Part shown: piece after piece, positions 46,101-53,353 of the stretch
Layout of the letters: every line of letters begins with the position of its first letter
Numbering within the stretch: the first letter of the stretch is position 1
The notes under the pieces: generated by a model
The model's input: only the letters and a program-made list of their open reading frames with translations
Database searches by the model: none
Told to the model about the DNA's origin: nothing
Made by a program: the position numbers and the translations under genes
Assembly (NCBI RefSeq): GCF_014696135.1
Contig: NZ_JACJPP010000012.1
Coordinates: 186,001 to 250,000 of the forward strand
Length of the DNA stretch: 64,000 nucleotides
From: Nodosilinea sp. FACHB-141
GTDB lineage: Bacteria > Cyanobacteriota > Cyanobacteriia > Phormidesmidales > Phormidesmidaceae
Reading direction: 5' to 3'

Positions 46101-48626
46101 GGCCTGGGTCGCATTCTCACCCTGTCGGGTGGAGCTAGCCGCCGCAACCTGATTTTGGGCCAGGCGGGTAACCAGTTCCACCTCGGGGTGCGCACCAGCG
46201 AGACGAATGGCAATGCCAGCGATCGCGCCTTTGCCAGCGGCATTGTGGCCCCCGCCACCCTCACCCACGTCGTCTGCACCCGCGAGACCAACGGCACCAC
46301 CCGTCTGTATCTGAATGGCCAAGTTGTGGCTCAGCGCGTCATCCCCGGCACCCTGGCCAACTGGGACGACAGCTTTGCCCTTGCCCTCGGCAACGAGCTG
46401 GGCGATACGCTCAGCGAAGACCGCGCTTGGCTGGGCGACTTCCATCTGGTAGCGCTCTACAGCAGCGCCCTCACCCCCGCCGAAATTGCCACCAACTTTG
46501 AGGTGGGGGCCGACGCCAACCTGGCTCCGGTGGTTTCTGCGGGTGCTGACCAGGTGATCAACCTCCCTAGTGCTCTCTCCCTCAAAGGGGCTGTTATGGA
46601 TGACCAGCTGCTCAACGGCAACCTATCGGTGCTGTGGAGCCAGCCCGGTGGCCCAGCCCCGGTCACCTTTAGCGACCCGACCAGCCTAGAACCCACGGTG
46701 ACCTTTACCGAACCGAGCACCAACGATGAAGACGGGCAGCCCGTTAAGGTGGCGGGCGTCTACACCCTGCGGCTCACCGTCGGCGACGAGGCCCAGGCCA
46801 TTAGCGACGAGGTACAGATCACCGTTAACCACGCGCCGATGATCAAAGCGCCGAATGCGATCGTGGTGCAGTTGCCCAACCGAGCCCAGCTCACCGCCGA
46901 GGTGCAAAGCGGCTTGGGCAACCCCCAGCAGGGACGCCTCACCCTGCTCTGGAGCCAGCTCAGCGGACCGGGCGCGGTTTCCTTTAGCGACCCTGCCTTG
47001 GCCAACACCGCCGCTCAGTTCTCCGAAAGCGGCACCTACAGGCTGCGGCTCACCGCCAGCAACGGGCTGCTCACCACCGTGGCCGATGTCACCGTCCACG
47101 CCAACAAAGCGCCGATGATTCGGGTCAGCGCTGCACCGCTAGTCAACCTGCCCTCTACCGCTACCCTCCAGGGTGAAGTAGTCGATACTGGCTTGGCCGA
47201 TCCGTCGGGCACCGTGAGCGCCAAGTGGAGTCTGGTCAATGGCCCCGGCTTGGTCACCTTTGCCGATGCCCAGCGGCTGTCTACCACCGCCACCTTCAGC
47301 ACCAGCGGCGAGTACACCCTGCGGCTGACCGTCAGCACCGGGGAACTCACCACCAGCCGCGAGGTGACGATCACCGCCAACCAGGCTCCCCTGGTCGATG
47401 CCGGCCCCGATCAGAGCCTCGATTTCCCCGCCCTGGCCGAACTCGACGGCACCGTCAGCGACGACGGCTTCCCAACCACCCCCGGTCGCCTGACCCTGGC
47501 CTGGAGCAAAGTCAGCGGCCCCGGCGCGGTCACCTTTGCCGACCCCGCCAGCGACATTACCACGGCCCAGTTTTCTCGGGGCGGTGAGTATGTGCTGCGG
47601 CTAACGGCAAACGATGGGGCGATCGCCGCCCACGACGAGGTAATCATTCGAGTGAACCAGCCCCCTGTGGTCAATGCCGGAGCCGATCAAGTCCTCACCC
47701 TGACAGCGCAAGCCGAAGGAGCGGTTCAGTCTGTAACGGCAACTCTCAATGGTACGGTCCAGGATGACGGTCTCCCCGCCAATACCCTGACCACGCTTTG
47801 GCAGCAGCTCAGCGGTCCGGCCCCCGCCGTTCTGAAAGATGCTGCAAAACCCTCCACCTCGGCCGAGTTCCCTGGAGCGGGCACCTACGTGCTGGAGCTG
47901 AGCGCTAGCGACGGACGGCTGACCGGGCGCGATACTGTCACGGTTGTCGTTTCCAAGCGAGTCATGACGGGTATTCAGGCCCTCTACGATTTTCGCGAGG
48001 GCAGCGGCAACACCATCCGTGACCAGTCAGGGATTCAGCCCGCGCTGGACTTGGTTTTGGTGAACGGGGCGATCGCCCGCATCCCCCAAGGTATTGCCCT
48101 CCAGCAGCCCAGCTTGCTAGCCACCGCCGGAGCTGCGACTCGGCTCAACCAAGCCATTCAGCGCAGCCAGGCATTAACCGTAGAGGCCTGGGTGAAACCA
48201 GCCCAGCTTTCCCCCAGCCAGACCCCGGCGCGGATTGTCACTCTCTCAGTCGATACCGGACATCGCAACGTCACCCTGGGCCAAAACAACAACCAGTACG
48301 TAACGCGCTTGCGCACCACCACCACTGGGGTCAACGGGTCTAGCAAGGTGGTCGAAGCGGGCTCAGTCAGCGTCAACCAGCTGACCCACCTGGTGTACAC
48401 TCGCGACGGCGAGGGCAACGCCACCCTCTACCTCGACGGCCAGGTGCAAAAACGCGAGGTGATCAGCGGCGATCTTTCCAACTGGGATGCTACCTACCGT
48501 CTAGCTCTAGGTAATGAGCTAACGGGCGATCGCCCCTGGCTGGGTGAGTACCACTTGGTCGCCATCTACGATCGCGCCCTCACCGTCGAGGAGGTTAGCC
48601 AAAACTTCGCTGCCCGCCTGCCATAG
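37197..48626 (+). CDS. giant multidomain protein: nested LamG, crystallin-like, Ig/PKD-like repeats
   Basis: A single open frame of 3809 codons. The ATG at 37197 follows TCAGGAGAACC; an ATG at 37116 has no such site. Approximate domains: 1-300 unrecognised N-terminal domain; 300-515 LamG; 605-712 coiled coil; 770-880 beta/gamma-crystallin-like with two FND-x-ISS motifs; 886-948 coiled coil; 1222-1995 one LamG interrupted by two complete LamG units; 2035-2678 unrecognised core; 2680-2872 two Ig/PKD-like repeats; 2873-3104 LamG; 3105-3585 five Ig/PKD-like repeats; 3586-3809 LamG. LamG and PKD-like domains bind glycans or act as spacers in surface proteins. No signal peptide, RTX motif or sorting signal was seen, so export and function are unknown. 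A strong terminator follows. Confidence 0.9.
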   Translation: MTAQAPVLEGFIKRYSDRNYRYPVLVRHQGTVIALAMDDQRRIYYSVLNLNGQGNSLDVNSWADQPQELEFPKEIAEVGFGLADQLLLPTVKKGSRTPVNAGVVVADNEVDKFLSRTARLTADAPFQAMSDGRFVYVFRQAIAANHPDQITVEGPENRQIPIVDSTLLVDRFVLSGASGASQAGEAAPVPQLKLNLEVRFRRSRSKTRPQSTKDSLGARDMQDQPFFEPTQELSFIRNLQEGRFSIVLLPTTIAEVSRWQIFAFNSATGMIDAYNVERSLEGLFNTRGTQSAPSSDAAETALNFSQESDHVVLAPGVRLGQGFSQEAWIFPRVTAPEPGEALEQALLGNDDKTATAPPSIWIVDNRRVRVGFGDGAGFQSFITGEVLRSNQWNHLAVVFSNDPDDAGYHLYVNGLPVDVRQEGTAGTSVGKVPVDAAITLIGAPSHSFSGLIDEIRLWNRPRSEREIRSDRGLRLSGHELGLAAYWRLDEGSGREIFDHTSNHAPGTMTAGFANRAWVASDAPIGENAGVNRDSFRFEGRTVESGIASLLYFQQQEARTGYDQQAKPLRQGARVMLAVATQASGGDRKEIATLDFGVSANGRLAKVADKLRLKPVAVERDGDPVDVSAELAQIQAIQQVIDQTLSADDTADVSVALAQIEALQAAISQKQQAARTVDVNAELDRIGTLQGAITQKTQRVTTLSEEIDYLNRVFRIVDDAIANRSTGLIVPAGSLDSLNLPAKLSRLRELRNLQANGQQELQQLLDFLRNARVTLHEHANFGGRSLSFGLNAIGNSFSPRFVGYTQLNQHNFNDLISSISISAFIRVGRGSQLFLPALQVTVFEHANRNSGQNGFAHTFTDTTAFVGRNFNDRISSLEISENSAFRNHCDALQRSLDSLTTDLSTLLDELRGIRTSIEALRADQDQQRQQLEQAVTSDRTALAALQNLLNKGFAATMPLVHSDVNGLSVAGGLLTFAWSDDTPLLFDSAVGNVAMYFRGTDDQFFVAYYKTLTQRARYVLNDALGAEAVVGFARSTEAEMDRIRLNVAGEAADSACTVTIQNKAGGQTIIETWHQVPRAPEGFAKVLNGLAGDRTFVGRGEIVLTSGRADTLTVAGGLHRSLPAGATLFIGDFKATLETAVDQGATELAIRTEAASSTTAPLPVFFLEYDYAVQASTTQGGADLSSGSKLLAFIANGAGQAVKNGTVHSGLTLSSRWVSEAPGHTYAFDGQDSHARLEASSADFDQQLRRFSPQADLTLEAWVRPSQIAEASLRSRLLHYQPAANTTDTRYLLGLKREELTTAIALNGSTDLVRIPNATQLNFAGAITIEAWVKPAKNENLGNIIVHGNASGPQVFLRINEGRYEAGSHNGTDHKVAIVMPAADRTGNAWVHLAGVYDGTHWRLYRNGIALGEQADAIGAIPIDADWGLGAHPNPSDRVRILTGAIAEARIWQRGRTQTEIAVDMTRELSGNETDLVGCWRFDDFGNRRATDHARFGHHGQLEGNPQPTESPIPAYSVFAGVGEQLVQSSQKIAAGNWNHLAAVFNQSYGVQLDGQPGTFLDAGADLTLDLNRDLTIEAAFKVNDLSQPRALLTKGKLSATEDSEQRVPYALYLNSAGRLVFAFEDVRGKKHLFISQPIPNPTEFHTVTVTRKRHTITSPVRNNSDQQTGVDIVSWDAIQFFVDGKANTPIGQPYGLFEYKKAGSDTTGTPRQEDGRNGGSTSPGFNAGQPQQPLDIGNSNAPLEFGSGFSLASFDPAGDDLDSINGVYISAEALFVANNGGMANPQQAEMVALAVGVNAGARDLERDSDLLNTVRNGFGNGSAIAPLSGTLAEIRLWNVPLEAGSIKPTIQGGEKGLLAWWRFEEAEGAIALDSKGSSHARFKGAVQWVKDPNPSGSQLVLYRNGQLLSSELVPAASRAVLLSPQAQFTLGALQRGNRTQEFFQGELEEVRIWQTARTPEQLQDNLFRRLLGENGQFLDNREDLLAYYPFDTQRAGVLSDFSLLGNDLTPVDAEFVLSTAPIGEDTPQVRSALAGVRTPFSDRLQSTPAVQEYGDLQTDVDCNLFGIYKRCYGLIKDGQWELVTGFKVGELVTEWVGQVQFDPQLIGFIEGAPPVPGENLTSRGAVLGEFANYNGASSVELKQASKTNFTFSADKESGFDSSFDLTAGLLTGANVEAGIGLVTEVADADSAFGIKAKFENSLGWLSSGSTSLGLTTNLSSKQQLQGFVEPANAVAFGDVGRRFIPENTGFALVQSQTADVFALRLKHNSALVSYQMRPNPDIPPDRNIINFPINPAYTKQGTLDGKIGFTPDAAYPNALTFSSDSSFYKPIEAFALKQRIQREEERVQAYYDQYDAGAVGRRQNVLFGQSGDLGSEEVLQNLPRLEKRNLANTYVWTADGGLFAETQETMDVVQESYGGSYAFKGQAGIFADLDVAISGVGFKFGFEAMFGGRLNVQATKSVQSENSFSVEVNVDEVERDVFLRDEAGEVLFDLSNPLTPKALRHPGKVDAYRFMTFYLEPQADHFDHFFSQVVDPIWLEQSTDANALALRGLRDANKGPGTKPPCWRIFHRVTFVSRVLPPIGSTKPLPALESTLRELSIDSNFELIKRLDPFVADKVDDIGEFSRAIRETIATFLPELQPHVAAITEFMRLFYGVTEVTSLADSPELTALLEGDRSPNAAPVVRVGRSQTLHLEDEAVQTTLPGSVADDRLSPEAVFVTWAVQSAPSGATVAFEDLHSPVTVASFSNIGRYRLALTASDGTLSATEDLDILVNQSPLVRAGEDQEIGFRQSLELRGELVRDGRGDRTTQALTTRWEAVSGPGSVTFDNAAAPRTRALFSASGVYLLRLTAETTTASGVLTHSDDLQVFVGARINRGLLSLYSFADSLANEGNTVRDVAGVGVPVDLAIAGKPTPLKARGATTPFALALKKPARLTSTNASRLIQAIKASGEFTLEAWINPSQGNQPGLGRILTLSGGASRRNLILGQAGNQFHLGVRTSETNGNASDRAFASGIVAPATLTHVVCTRETNGTTRLYLNGQVVAQRVIPGTLANWDDSFALALGNELGDTLSEDRAWLGDFHLVALYSSALTPAEIATNFEVGADANLAPVVSAGADQVINLPSALSLKGAVMDDQLLNGNLSVLWSQPGGPAPVTFSDPTSLEPTVTFTEPSTNDEDGQPVKVAGVYTLRLTVGDEAQAISDEVQITVNHAPMIKAPNAIVVQLPNRAQLTAEVQSGLGNPQQGRLTLLWSQLSGPGAVSFSDPALANTAAQFSESGTYRLRLTASNGLLTTVADVTVHANKAPMIRVSAAPLVNLPSTATLQGEVVDTGLADPSGTVSAKWSLVNGPGLVTFADAQRLSTTATFSTSGEYTLRLTVSTGELTTSREVTITANQAPLVDAGPDQSLDFPALAELDGTVSDDGFPTTPGRLTLAWSKVSGPGAVTFADPASDITTAQFSRGGEYVLRLTANDGAIAAHDEVIIRVNQPPVVNAGADQVLTLTAQAEGAVQSVTATLNGTVQDDGLPANTLTTLWQQLSGPAPAVLKDAAKPSTSAEFPGAGTYVLELSASDGRLTGRDTVTVVVSKRVMTGIQALYDFREGSGNTIRDQSGIQPALDLVLVNGAIARIPQGIALQQPSLLATAGAATRLNQAIQRSQALTVEAWVKPAQLSPSQTPARIVTLSVDTGHRNVTLGQNNNQYVTRLRTTTTGVNGSSKVVEAGSVSVNQLTHLVYTRDGEGNATLYLDGQVQKREVISGDLSNWDATYRLALGNELTGDRPWLGEYHLVAIYDRALTVEEVSQNFAARLP

Positions 48627-48666
48627 ACAACTAGAAATTGTCGCTGTCTAGGCGGCGATCGGCAAA

Positions 48667-48722
48667 AAACCGGGTTTCTGCTAGAGAGTATCGCCTCTGA
48701 CGCAGAAACCCGGTTTCTTTTT
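48667..48722. terminator. strong terminator after the giant gene
   Basis: A 15-base perfect stem (AAACCGGGTTTCTGC / GCAGAAACCCGGTTT), a 20-base loop and CTTTTT. The AAACCGGGTTTCT palindrome is a dispersed repeat in many cyanobacteria, here serving as terminator. Confidence 0.88.
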
Positions 48723-48767
48723 CAAGGATCTCGATGCCGAAAGAAGCAACTGAGTTGGAGGCAGGCG

Positions 48768-49295
48768 CTAGTGCAGCCCCCAAGAAATCCATCGAGAGCC
48801 TGTAGCCGCATCGCCAGCATCGGATGATCTGACCCAGTTGCCACTGGTATCATCCAGTTCGACTGGGGTGAGGTCGGTGTTTTCAACCCAGGCATTGGTT
48901 AGGGTGGCGTGGGAGAGGTTAGCACCGCTGAGGGCTACCTCACGCAAAATTGCGCCCTGGAGATCGGCCTGTTCTAAATTAGCCGTGCGCAAGTCAGCGT
49001 AGCTGAGGTCGGCTCCAACCAGGTTGGCCCGCTCTAGGTCGGCCCCGATCAAATTGATGTGCTTGAGATTGGCCCCGCTGAGGTCGGCCCCAATTAGCTC
49101 GGCGTCGGTCACGTTAGCCCGTTCTAGATTGGCTCGCGAGAGGTCGGCCCCGCTGAGGTCAGCTTGGGATAAATCGGCCCCGCTGAGATCGATGCCGCTG
49201 AGGGTGGCACCGCGTAGGTCGACCCTATGAAGACGAACGCCCGAAAAGTTGCGATCGCCTCGGTTGTATTCGTGCAAAAACTGTTGAATATCCAT
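48768..49295 (-). CDS. pentapeptide-repeat protein
   Basis: A 175-residue protein, MDIQQFLHEYNRGDRNFSGV at its start, then about 20 consecutive A(D/N)LxX pentapeptides from about residue 22 to 135 (for example LSGADLSQADLSGADLSRAN), which fold as a right-handed quadrilateral beta-helix. The C-terminal 40 residues are non-repetitive. Some family members mimic DNA and protect gyrase, but most cyanobacterial ones have no known role. An ATG six codons upstream is possible. It is convergent with the giant gene. Confidence 0.9.
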   Translation of the reverse strand: MDIQQFLHEYNRGDRNFSGVRLHRVDLRGATLSGIDLSGADLSQADLSGADLSRANLERANVTDAELIGADLSGANLKHINLIGADLERANLVGADLSYADLRTANLEQADLQGAILREVALSGANLSHATLTNAWVENTDLTPVELDDTSGNWVRSSDAGDAATGSRWISWGLH

Positions 49296-49866
49296 GGAAG
49301 ACAGCCTCCACAACTTGGCTAGATCAGCCTTAACGGGCAGTGCCTTGGGGTTGAAGCTTGCTGACTTGTCTTGCTCAGCAGGGGGCCAGCGTAGCCATTC
49401 AGCTAAGGCATCCGCTCGGGGTGAGCCGCTTTAGGGTCGAAGAAATCGGCCAACAGCTATCGTTGCCTGCTAACTTATGCCTCTCAAGATGGCACCGGTT
49501 GAAGTGCCAGTTGCCGTTAAAGCTATCCCCATTGTCGGCTAATGCTCAGGCATGCGGGGAGGTGATTTATAGAACGCAACGCTTCTCGGGCAGCAGTTTT
49601 CCTAACAGCTCCCAGCTCTATCGGTAAGCGAGACTGAACATGTTATAAATGTTAAGGAATTATAAGTATTCTCGTGGGCCAATCTTTGCCCCCATTAAGC
49701 TGTTTGCGGCGGTTATCAGAGTTATTGAAGTAGTTCTGCTTGCTAATATCTCGATTTTGCAATCAAGCTTAGGCTCTGTTTGGCCCCTGCGGGGTGGACA
49801 GATTTTTTTTGGGCAAATACAGTCCAGCTCTGATATGCGCACCTTAACTTCTGTGGAGACTATTCC
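49296..49866. other. promoter gap between the pentapeptide gene and desA
   Basis: No credible gene is present in these 571 bases; short frames (49358-49627, 49649-49870) lack protein-like composition. The AT-rich stretch 49630-49850 directly upstream of desA is likely its promoter and leader. Cyanobacterial desaturase transcripts are often cold-induced through long leaders, but no specific box could be identified. Confidence 0.4.
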
Positions 49867-50907
49867 TTGACTGCAATTTTTGAGCCTTCCGCCAGAGCTG
49901 CGGATGTAACCCCTTACAGCGACCTGACCCTAAAGCAGGTTATTCAAACTATTCCTAAAGTTTATTTTCAAAAAGACCCGCGCAAAGCCTGGGCTGCTGT
50001 AGCGCTCAGCGTAGGGGCCGTAACCCTGGGCTATGTGGCGATCGCCTTTTCCCCCTGGTTTTTACTCCCCTTTGCCTGGTTTTTGACCGGCACCGCCCTA
50101 ACGGGCTTTTTCGTGGTGGGCCACGACTGCGGCCATCGCTCCTTTGCTAACCGCCGCTGGGTCAACAACTGGCTGGGGCACATCATGTTTCTGCCGCTGA
50201 TTTACCCCTTCCACAGCTGGCGGCTGCTGCACGACATTCACCACCGCCACACCAACAACATGGAGATCGACAACGCCTGGGCCCCCTGGAGCAAGGAGGA
50301 ATACACTGGCGCTGGTGGCTTCTTACAGACGGTTTACAAGAACATGCGAGGCTGGCTGTGGTGGCTGGCGTCGGTAGTTCACTGGGGAGCACTGCACTTT
50401 GATCTGCGCAATTTTGAACCCCGCGACCACGGCAAGGTCAAGCGCTCGATCGCGGCGGTGGTGATCTTTGCGCTGGTGTTTTTCCCCACTCTGTTTTACT
50501 TTGCCGGCCCCTGGGGCGTCGTGAAATTTTGGCTGATGCCCTGGCTGGGCTACCACTTCTGGATGAGCACGTTTACGCTAGTGCACCACACCATCCCTGA
50601 GATTCAGTTTCGCTACGGCGACACCTGGAATGAGGTGGAGTCGCAGCTCTCGGGAACGCTGCACTGCGACTATCCCAAGTGGATTGAGGTGCTGTGCCAC
50701 GACATCAACGTCCATGTTCCCCACCATGTTTCAGTAGGGATTCCGTCCTACAACCTGCGGCCTGCCTATGCAGCGCTGAAGGAAAACTGGTCTCCTCTGA
50801 TGAAGGAAACCAAGTTTTCCTGGGAATTGATGCGGACGATCACTAGCCGTTGTCATATCTATCACCCTGAGCGCGCCTACGAAACGTTTCGGGAGCTAGG
50901 GCAATAG
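49867..50907 (+). CDS. desA: acyl-lipid delta-12 fatty acid desaturase
   Basis: DesA introduces the delta-12 double bond into membrane-lipid oleoyl chains, using ferredoxin. The 346 residues show the three histidine boxes in order: [13 protein letters not shown] and HVPHH. They also show [43 protein letters not shown] and [22 protein letters not shown], which closely follow Synechocystis DesA. Hydrophobic stretches around residues 45-90 and 195-240 are the membrane helices. The start is TTG at 49867: the following TAIFEP aligns with the DesA N-terminus and a TGGAG site lies upstream. A terminator follows. Confidence 0.95.
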   Translation: MTAIFEPSARAADVTPYSDLTLKQVIQTIPKVYFQKDPRKAWAAVALSVGAVTLGYVAIAFSPWFLLPFAWFLTGTALTGFFVVGHDCGHRSFANRRWVNNWLGHIMFLPLIYPFHSWRLLHDIHHRHTNNMEIDNAWAPWSKEEYTGAGGFLQTVYKNMRGWLWWLASVVHWGALHFDLRNFEPRDHGKVKRSIAAVVIFALVFFPTLFYFAGPWGVVKFWLMPWLGYHFWMSTFTLVHHTIPEIQFRYGDTWNEVESQLSGTLHCDYPKWIEVLCHDINVHVPHHVSVGIPSYNLRPAYAALKENWSPLMKETKFSWELMRTITSRCHIYHPERAYETFRELGQ

Positions 50908-50953
50908 AGAATTGATGAAAACCAGGTTGATTGGGGTGATTTAGCCCCGCCTC

Positions 50954-50985
50954 ACCGGCTCAGCATTCCTGGGCCGGTTTTATTT
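50954..50985 (+). terminator. terminator after desA
   Basis: ACCGGC-N13-GCCGGT followed by TTTATTTT, about 45 bases past the stop. Confidence 0.8.
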
Positions 50986-51123
50986 TGGGTGGGGCCAATT
51001 GGTAAACTGCGACACCTCAAACGCGCAGGAGGTGCTTGCGATCGCGACAATCGTGGGTAGCATTAGGAGTCTTGCCAACGTTTGACTCTAACCTTAACTC
51101 CCCACACCGCTTCACCAACTGCT

Positions 51124-52599
51124 ATGGCCCTGCTGTCTCGCCCGCTAAAAACGTTTTTGACCACTGCCGCTGTGGTGCTCACAGGGCTGGCTGCGGCCCC
51201 CATGGCGCGAGCCCAGCAGTTTGACCAGCAGCCCATCGACCCCAACCTGGCAGTGGCCATCGCCAGCCCGGTGCGCAACGGGGCTTTCTACAGCTTGATG
51301 ATCTTGACACAGGTGCCCAACCAGCGGCAGTGCTGGCAAGAGCAGGGACAGGCGGGCGGGCCGGTCACCGTCGACCCGCTGCTGCTGAACTTTGACTTTA
51401 CCGGGGCCTGCGATCGCAGCACCGACGGCAACGGCTACTCGGTGCGCATCAACAGTCAAGACCTAGGGGTGCACTACCGCCTAGAGGTCTCGGCCCGGCA
51501 GAATGACCTGGTGCTGTTTGCCCGCCCGACGCGCGATCGCTCCGCCCCGCCCATCGAGATTGGCCGCACCAATGGACGCACTGACGGATTTCTCAAAATC
51601 CAGCTCAACCCTGGCTGGCAGATGACCCGTCGCACCTACAACGGCCAGCCCGTCGGCCACATTTACCTCACCCACGACGCACCCCTGGATGTGCGCCTAG
51701 CCGCCGGGGCCGCCCCACCCCTGAGCCAGACCCCCAATACGCCACCCGCGGCCCGTCCCACCACGCCGCCCATGACATCGCCGCCGCCACCACCCAGCAG
51801 CACAGTGGCTACCGGCAACTATTTTCGCGTGGTGGTGCCGATTACTGGACCCAACACCCTACAACAGGTGCGGGCTGTAGAGCCTGAAGCTTTTCGCACT
51901 AACGCGGAGGGCCAAGAGGTGGTGCAGGTGGGAGTGTTTCGCGATCGCCAGCGGGCCGACGAAGTCTACAACGCCCTAGTCGCCGCCAGCCTGCCCGCCA
52001 AAATTCTTGGGGCCTCAGCCCCGGCGGTGGCCTCCACGCCCACCCTACCACCGATTCCCCAGGGGTCGGTGGTGGTCGTCATTGACCCCGGCCACGGCGG
52101 GCGCGACCCCGGTGCCGTGGGCATCGGTGGCCTACAAGAAAAGCAGATTAACACCGCTATCTCTAACCGAGTGCAGCAGCAGCTTGCCGCCGCCGGTATT
52201 ACGGTGCTAATGACCCGCAGCAGCGATGTCTTTGTCGATCTAGACGCCCGTGCCCAGTATGCCAACCGGGCCGGAGCTAGCGTGTTCGTCAGCATCCATG
52301 CCAACGCCATCAGCATGAGCCGCCCCGAGGTCAACGGGCTAGAGACCTACTATTTCTCCAGCGGTGAACGGCTGGCCCGCAGCATTCACGCCAGTGTTTT
52401 GGGGAATACAGATATGCGCGATCGCGGCGTCCGCACTGCCCGGTTCTACGTGCTGCGCTACACCACCATGCCCTCGGTGCTGGTCGAAACTGGGTTTGTC
52501 ACCGGATCTCAAGACGCTGCCCGCTTCCGCGACCCCGCCGCAGTAAATCGGATTGCCGACGGCATCGCCCAAGGCATTTTGAATTATTTGGGCCGCTAA
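51124..52599 (+). CDS. N-acetylmuramoyl-L-alanine amidase (Amidase_3) with SPOR-like segment
   Basis: An exported 491-residue peptidoglycan amidase that cleaves the MurNAc-L-Ala bond. It has a signal peptide (LKTFLTTAAVVLTGLAAAPMARA), an N-terminal beta domain (about 35-190), a Pro/Thr-rich linker (about 195-230), a SPOR-like region (VVQVGVFRDRQRADEVYNALVAASLPAKIL) and the C-terminal Amidase_3 domain. Zinc ligands are visible in VIDPGHGGRDPG, GLQEKQIN and SIHANAIS, and the catalytic Glu in LVETGFVT. It resembles cyanobacterial AmiC, which also opens septal nanopores. A TTG at 51082 behind AGGAG is an alternative start. Confidence 0.9.
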   Translation: MALLSRPLKTFLTTAAVVLTGLAAAPMARAQQFDQQPIDPNLAVAIASPVRNGAFYSLMILTQVPNQRQCWQEQGQAGGPVTVDPLLLNFDFTGACDRSTDGNGYSVRINSQDLGVHYRLEVSARQNDLVLFARPTRDRSAPPIEIGRTNGRTDGFLKIQLNPGWQMTRRTYNGQPVGHIYLTHDAPLDVRLAAGAAPPLSQTPNTPPAARPTTPPMTSPPPPPSSTVATGNYFRVVVPITGPNTLQQVRAVEPEAFRTNAEGQEVVQVGVFRDRQRADEVYNALVAASLPAKILGASAPAVASTPTLPPIPQGSVVVVIDPGHGGRDPGAVGIGGLQEKQINTAISNRVQQQLAAAGITVLMTRSSDVFVDLDARAQYANRAGASVFVSIHANAISMSRPEVNGLETYYFSSGERLARSIHASVLGNTDMRDRGVRTARFYVLRYTTMPSVLVETGFVTGSQDAARFRDPAAVNRIADGIAQGILNYLGR

Positions 52600-52612
52600 T
52601 GGATTGTGAACG

Positions 52613-53263
52613 CTAATTGGCCTTAGAAACAAACTGACGAACTGCTTTGACTACGGTTAGATCAGTCCCGGTTTCTCGTAGCGCAACCCAAGCTTGCAGC
52701 TGCTCTACTGGTACTACGGAGAAGGCCAAACTGCTCTCCAATTCGCGGATTTGCTCGCCGCGCAAGTCCAAAATTTTGACCTTGCCGTTGCTGTAAAGCC
52801 AGAGTTCGGGCACCCCAAGCGCCTGGTAAATGACCAATTTCTGATTCGACGCACTGGCAATATCCACTTCCACCGCCAAGTCTGGCGACAGGTTTGGCGG
52901 AATCTCAGGATTTAAACCCTGCACTAACCCAGCATTCTGAATAAAAAAGCAGCTATCAGGTTCAATCCCTTTGTCTAAGTCTTCACGGTTCCAGGTCGTT
53001 GAACCCAGATCCACAATTTCTAACCCTAGTTCTTCTGCTAAGGCAAAGATAATCTTGCTCAGCAGCCGGTTGACAATCTCATGGAGTTTACTGGGCATGC
53101 GAATCTCCAAGCTGCCACCGCTATAGGCCAACCGAGTGGCTCGATTCTCGCCTAGCTCTGCTAGAAAAAGCTGGTAGTGCTGCCAAGTCAACCCTGACAC
53201 AGTCATAGCGCTGCCGGGAGACAGCACAATTTGACTCAAGGGAGTGGCTAGGGCAACAGGCAT
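52613..53263 (-). CDS. Uma2-family (DUF820) putative endonuclease
   Basis: A 216-residue protein of the Uma2 family, a PD-(D/E)xK nuclease fold multiplied in cyanobacterial genomes. Visible segments are TWQHYQLFLAELGENRATRLAY, RMPSKLHEIVNRLLSKIIFAL, the acidic PDLAVEVDIASASNQK with the expected Asp and Glu, and IYQALGVPELWLY. The function in cells is not established. The ATG at 53263 gives the typical short N-terminus; an earlier one at 53284 is possible. It is convergent with the amidase gene. Confidence 0.9.
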   Translation of the reverse strand: MPVALATPLSQIVLSPGSAMTVSGLTWQHYQLFLAELGENRATRLAYSGGSLEIRMPSKLHEIVNRLLSKIIFALAEELGLEIVDLGSTTWNREDLDKGIEPDSCFFIQNAGLVQGLNPEIPPNLSPDLAVEVDIASASNQKLVIYQALGVPELWLYSNGKVKILDLRGEQIRELESSLAFSVVPVEQLQAWVALRETGTDLTVVKAVRQFVSKAN

Positions 53264-53353
53264 GGGCAAACAACCGCACGGCAATGTCAGGATGATAACA
53301 AGGCCGCCAGTCTTGTGGCGGCATCTGCTCTCTAGGAAACCAGCAGGGTATGG

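Noticed and set aside
49358-49870. Two short plus-strand frames before desA
   Set aside because: Neither has protein-like composition. The second overlaps the desA start, and the DesA N-terminus aligns from the TTG at 49867.
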